Shown piece after piece: positions 12,895 through 15,555 of a DNA stretch of 15,555 nucleotides (its first letter is position 1; every line of letters begins with the position of its first letter). Below the pieces are notes generated by a model. That model was given only the letters and a program-made list of their open reading frames with translations, had not been told where the DNA came from and ran no database searches. The position numbers were made by a program, and so were the translations under genes. The stretch comes from DATIJC01 sp035479015 (lineage in GTDB: Bacteria > Patescibacteriota > Microgenomatia > UBA1400 > UBA12028), in the NCBI GenBank assembly GCA_035479015.1, contig DATIJC010000024.1, positions 1 through 15,555 of the forward strand, given 5' to 3'.

Positions 12895-13716
12895 TCAGGG
12901 GGATGTTACCTCTTCCAGGGTAGCTTCCACAACCCCACGTCGCAGAATCGTCCCCTCCGGCACACAGGTAATGAGCTTTAGCATCCGCCGGTTTGGATCT
13001 TGCGCAAGGATCCGCGCATCATCGGGCTGGACTTCATACTTTCCAGTCACACGGTAATGGAACACTACTCCGTCCTTCTTTATGATGATTGCATCGTCAC
13101 GCTCCAGCGTCATGATAGTTGAAAAGATCGAGAGGTATCGGCGCGGATTTTTTTCGCTTGGATCATAAAACTGCCGCAACACTGAATGTCCGAAAATAAC
13201 CGGTGCACCTGTGTCACCCACTTTGGCAGTTCCCGGATACTGGATTAACCCGTGGTTAAGATCTGTGCCACCGACAGTCACAATGGCCTGGGCCATGCGG
13301 ACTTTGGGAATCTCAATACTAAATTGATCCTGCACCTGATTTTTTGGCGTATCAGGAATTTGATGCTGCGGAAACCAATTAGAAAGATCAGTGAAATCGA
13401 GCTCTTCGGCCACCACGACAGGTGTGGGCTTGGGTGTCGGGAATAAATACTCACGTTTCATGAGCGTGCTCTGTGCCTGTGGTGCACTCATAGCTGATTG
13501 GGTAGATGTGATGGATGTGTCCTGGACTGGAAACAAACTATAGGAAAGTACTGGCCAAACTGCAGTACCCAACAAACACCCTCCTACTGCCAACAATAAA
13601 ATGGGTATAACACTCTGGCTCAGCCTGTGCAGTACATTCTTTTTTGCCTTACTTTTGCGATACTGCTGCAACCAATGGGGATTACCATGCTGTTTCGTGT
13701 AACTTTTCAATGCCAT
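12895..13716 (-). CDS. Membrane-anchored sortase (transpeptidase)
   Basis: Cysteine transpeptidase that links secreted proteins to the cell surface or to each other, acting outside the membrane. It has 273 residues: a basic cytoplasmic N-terminus (1-32), one membrane segment (about 33-58), a proline- and serine-rich linker, and a sortase domain from about residue 130. The catalytic triad is visible: H177 in IFGHS, C251 in LITCVPEG, and R260, nine residues after the cysteine as in class C/D-like sortases. The class cannot be set with certainty. No LPXTG-type substrate is encoded in the window, so targets lie elsewhere or carry an unrecognised sorting signal. Spacing is 5 bp from the upstream gene and 4 bp to ruvX, and no clear Shine-Dalgarno site precedes the ATG. 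Confidence 0.93.
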   Translation of the reverse strand: MALKSYTKQHGNPHWLQQYRKSKAKKNVLHRLSQSVIPILLLAVGGCLLGTAVWPVLSYSLFPVQDTSITSTQSAMSAPQAQSTLMKREYLFPTPKPTPVVVAEELDFTDLSNWFPQHQIPDTPKNQVQDQFSIEIPKVRMAQAIVTVGGTDLNHGLIQYPGTAKVGDTGAPVIFGHSVLRQFYDPSEKNPRRYLSIFSTIMTLERDDAIIIKKDGVVFHYRVTGKYEVQPDDARILAQDPNRRMLKLITCVPEGTILRRGVVEATLEEVTSP

Positions 13717-13721
13717 ACGAG

Positions 13722-15555
13722 CTATATCGACTTTACAAATATATGCAAATGGGAGCTATCGGGCAGTTTATGAAGGAATCCCGCAGCAAATGAAGGTGTA
13801 AATTCAATGGTATGTGACTCAATGCCACTCTGGGCATTCAGATACCCTTGCACCGCACTAATATCCTTGCCTGCCAAGTATGTACCGAGCGCTGCTGTAT
13901 CAATTGTGGGAACAGAAACAGTAGAGATCTTGGCATGAATCTGCGCTTTATTTCCAGTCAGTATTTTCTGATCCAGAATATCCAGTGTCGTCTTCTCCTT
14001 TTGCAATACAACACCCTGCGCAAGTGTGGTAGAAACTTTATCCTGCAGTAGTGTCGTGAGATCTTCTTTTGAATACACGAGACCTGTCATTTGCACGCTC
14101 ATTGATAACGTCAGATCTTTTGCTTCCTGACCGACCGTGCCGCTGAATTGTTTATCCCCTAGCGTCACCTGATCCGAGATAATGACATCCTGGCCACTCT
14201 CAATTGATTGCGACAGCTGATCTTTGGCCTGTACTTTTAAATCTACTAATAGTGCACCGGTTAAATCGGTATAGTCCTGATCCGAGACCGCCTGGATAGT
14301 CCTGCTCGAACCCCCCGCAATGTCTGTTTTCGCAGCACCCACGAATGCAGATTTATCATACGTCGCAATTGCAAATTCTGAGTCTTTGGGAAGATTAAAT
14401 GATGTTCCGAAATCAACTGCAGTAATATTTACATCAGTTTCCCCATTCGTGGTAGTGCTATATGATGCTGCGCTTGCTGAGGCTACAGTCACACTATCAT
14501 CCAGGGTGTACTTTAAATTTCCATCAGATACTTGGGTGCCAGCGGTAAATGACTTGGCTGCAAATGTTTTATTAAAAAGTTGAATTGTTCCCTTGGCTTT
14601 GTCACCGATAATCTTTTTCCCCGTCGTTCCTACCGTCTTTGATCCATTGACGCTGATTGCTTTGACATCCGCCTTCAGTACACTTTTTGCGGGATCACAT
14701 TGGGCTACAGTCGAATCCACCGTCAAAGTAACTTCTTCACTGACGGGCTGACTTTTTGGAATAAGGTCAATCCGTACGGAGACCATTTTGCCAATCGCAA
14801 ACACAGTGCCTGCACCTAAAATCACGAGCAGCGCAATTACAGCTCCAAGTAATATCCCCACTTTTTTGAAAGAGCGCTGAGATTTTGCTTGTGGGACCAT
14901 ACGAACTGGCTCATCTTCAACCTCTAGTTCTTTTGTTTGAGCTGACGATTGTTCAATGGGTACGAAACCAAAGCCAGTATCATGCACAGGGATCTCTTGT
15001 TTTTCTTCACCGATGACCCCAAGGGCTTTCGCTACCTCCCGTCCACCACTCGTCGCGATAGCTTCCAAAATCTCTTTTGTTCCCAGAGACTTCACTGTGG
15101 GTGGTTGTGAGAATAAATTCTTTTCCCAAATAATTGCTTGGATAGTCGTCGTCAGAGTTGCTAAATCTGCTTGAGACGACCCAAGTGAAAGTACTTCAAT
15201 GCGGGTTGGTAGACTTTGTGCGCTATTGCGGGTCAGCGCTTCTTTCAGATCCGCCACTATATCACTGCTGCGGGCAACTTCTGTCGGTGCGCTCACTTCG
15301 CCTTGCCGCGCTATCACAACATTTACAATCTTCTCTTCTACTTGAACGAGGATCGTGCTGATACCCGTCCCATGGTGTTCCTTGAGCTTTGTGAGCATTG
15401 CTTCATGCAGCACGACAAATCCGACTGATTTTAAGTTCAACTGTGTGGTAATGGATTTTAATAAGTGCTTCTTTTCATTTTTGATCGTCTCGCCATTTGC
15501 CCATGCATCAGGAAATGCAAACAAGACTTCACTCGCTGTGGCTGCTGCTTGACCC
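13722..15555 (-). CDS. Envelope protein with actin-like cytoplasmic domain, one TM segment and baseplate-J-like outer region (N-terminus outside window)
   Basis: The frame is open to the right edge (610 residues visible), so the start is missing; an in-frame TTG at 15524 is not a credible start because the similarity to related proteins continues upstream of it. About 230 residues (nt 15554-14865) form a cytoplasmic part resembling the second half of a PilM/FtsA-type actin-like ATPase (FAFPDAWANG, VGFVVLHEAMLTKL, STILVQVEEKIVNVVIARQG). A membrane segment follows (nt about 14862-14798, GILLGAVIALLVILGAG). The last 358 or so residues are extracytoplasmic and beta-rich, with KAKGTIQLFNKT and FNLPKDSEF motifs like proteins annotated as baseplate J-like in CPR genomes. 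I recognise this domain order from Microgenomates-type proteins of unknown function. It heads the visible part of the sortase-ruvX-mltG operon. Its role is unknown; an envelope scaffold or surface appendage function is inference. Confidence 0.75.
   Translation of the reverse strand, partial: GQAAATASEVLFAFPDAWANGETIKNEKKHLLKSITTQLNLKSVGFVVLHEAMLTKLKEHHGTGISTILVQVEEKIVNVVIARQGEVSAPTEVARSSDIVADLKEALTRNSAQSLPTRIEVLSLGSSQADLATLTTTIQAIIWEKNLFSQPPTVKSLGTKEILEAIATSGGREVAKALGVIGEEKQEIPVHDTGFGFVPIEQSSAQTKELEVEDEPVRMVPQAKSQRSFKKVGILLGAVIALLVILGAGTVFAIGKMVSVRIDLIPKSQPVSEEVTLTVDSTVAQCDPAKSVLKADVKAISVNGSKTVGTTGKKIIGDKAKGTIQLFNKTFAAKSFTAGTQVSDGNLKYTLDDSVTVASASAASYSTTTNGETDVNITAVDFGTSFNLPKDSEFAIATYDKSAFVGAAKTDIAGGSSRTIQAVSDQDYTDLTGALLVDLKVQAKDQLSQSIESGQDVIISDQVTLGDKQFSGTVGQEAKDLTLSMSVQMTGLVYSKEDLTTLLQDKVSTTLAQGVVLQKEKTTLDILDQKILTGNKAQIHAKISTVSVPTIDTAALGTYLAGKDISAVQGYLNAQSGIESHTIEFTPSFAAGFLHKLPDSSHLHIFVKSI

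Noticed and set aside
12516..12897. Recoded TGA (glycine), as in Gracilibacteria/Absconditabacteria
   Set aside because: TGA ends both ruvX and the sortase gene at the expected positions, with ATGA overlap and 4-bp spacing; no conserved gene has an in-frame TGA.

Overview
The window reads as a chromosomal segment of a bacterium using the standard bacterial code: genes end in TAA, TAG and TGA, and the TGA stops of two adjacent genes make sense only as stops. Several features together suggest the Candidate Phyla Radiation (Patescibacteria), perhaps a Microgenomates-like lineage. These are a compact RpoB, a dihydroorotate dehydrogenase with the NISCPN active site I associate with CPR genomes, a membrane protein joining an actin-like domain to a baseplate-J-like extracellular part, very tight gene packing, and weak or absent Shine-Dalgarno sites. 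This placement is inference from protein features. No rRNA, tRNA, insertion sequence or CRISPR array was seen.

Region 1 (1-6540, minus strand) is the rpoB-rpoC operon. rpoB is complete and rpoC runs off the left edge. They are separated by one base. A 252-bp region upstream of rpoB holds a near-consensus promoter with a perfect palindrome in its spacer, a leader of about 140 nt, and an intrinsic terminator inside that leader. This looks like a transcription-attenuation arrangement.

Region 2 (6608-8113, minus strand) is one 501-residue gene. It fuses an apparently complete VKOR-type membrane thiol oxidoreductase (four signature cysteines) to a full-length class 2-like dihydroorotate dehydrogenase. 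It is the most unusual gene here. It starts 24 bp from a divergent L-lactate dehydrogenase gene (8138-9058), and the two appear to share overlapping -10 elements with almost no 5' leader.

Region 3 (8138-11336, plus strand) holds ldh followed after 19 bp by a secreted 752-residue protein. Its N-terminal half is a six-bladed NHL-like propeller. Its C-terminal half is beta-rich and has visibly different lysine codon use.

Region 4 (11337-11547) is the convergent intergenic space. It carries an inverted pair of REP-like palindromes and two further hairpins that can serve as terminators.

Region 5 (11548-15555, minus strand) is a tightly packed cell-envelope operon. In transcription order it encodes an actin-like/TM/baseplate-J-like protein (start outside the window), a sortase, RuvX and MltG. 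Sortase and MltG act at the outer face of the membrane, so the first protein, of unknown role, is likely also an envelope component.
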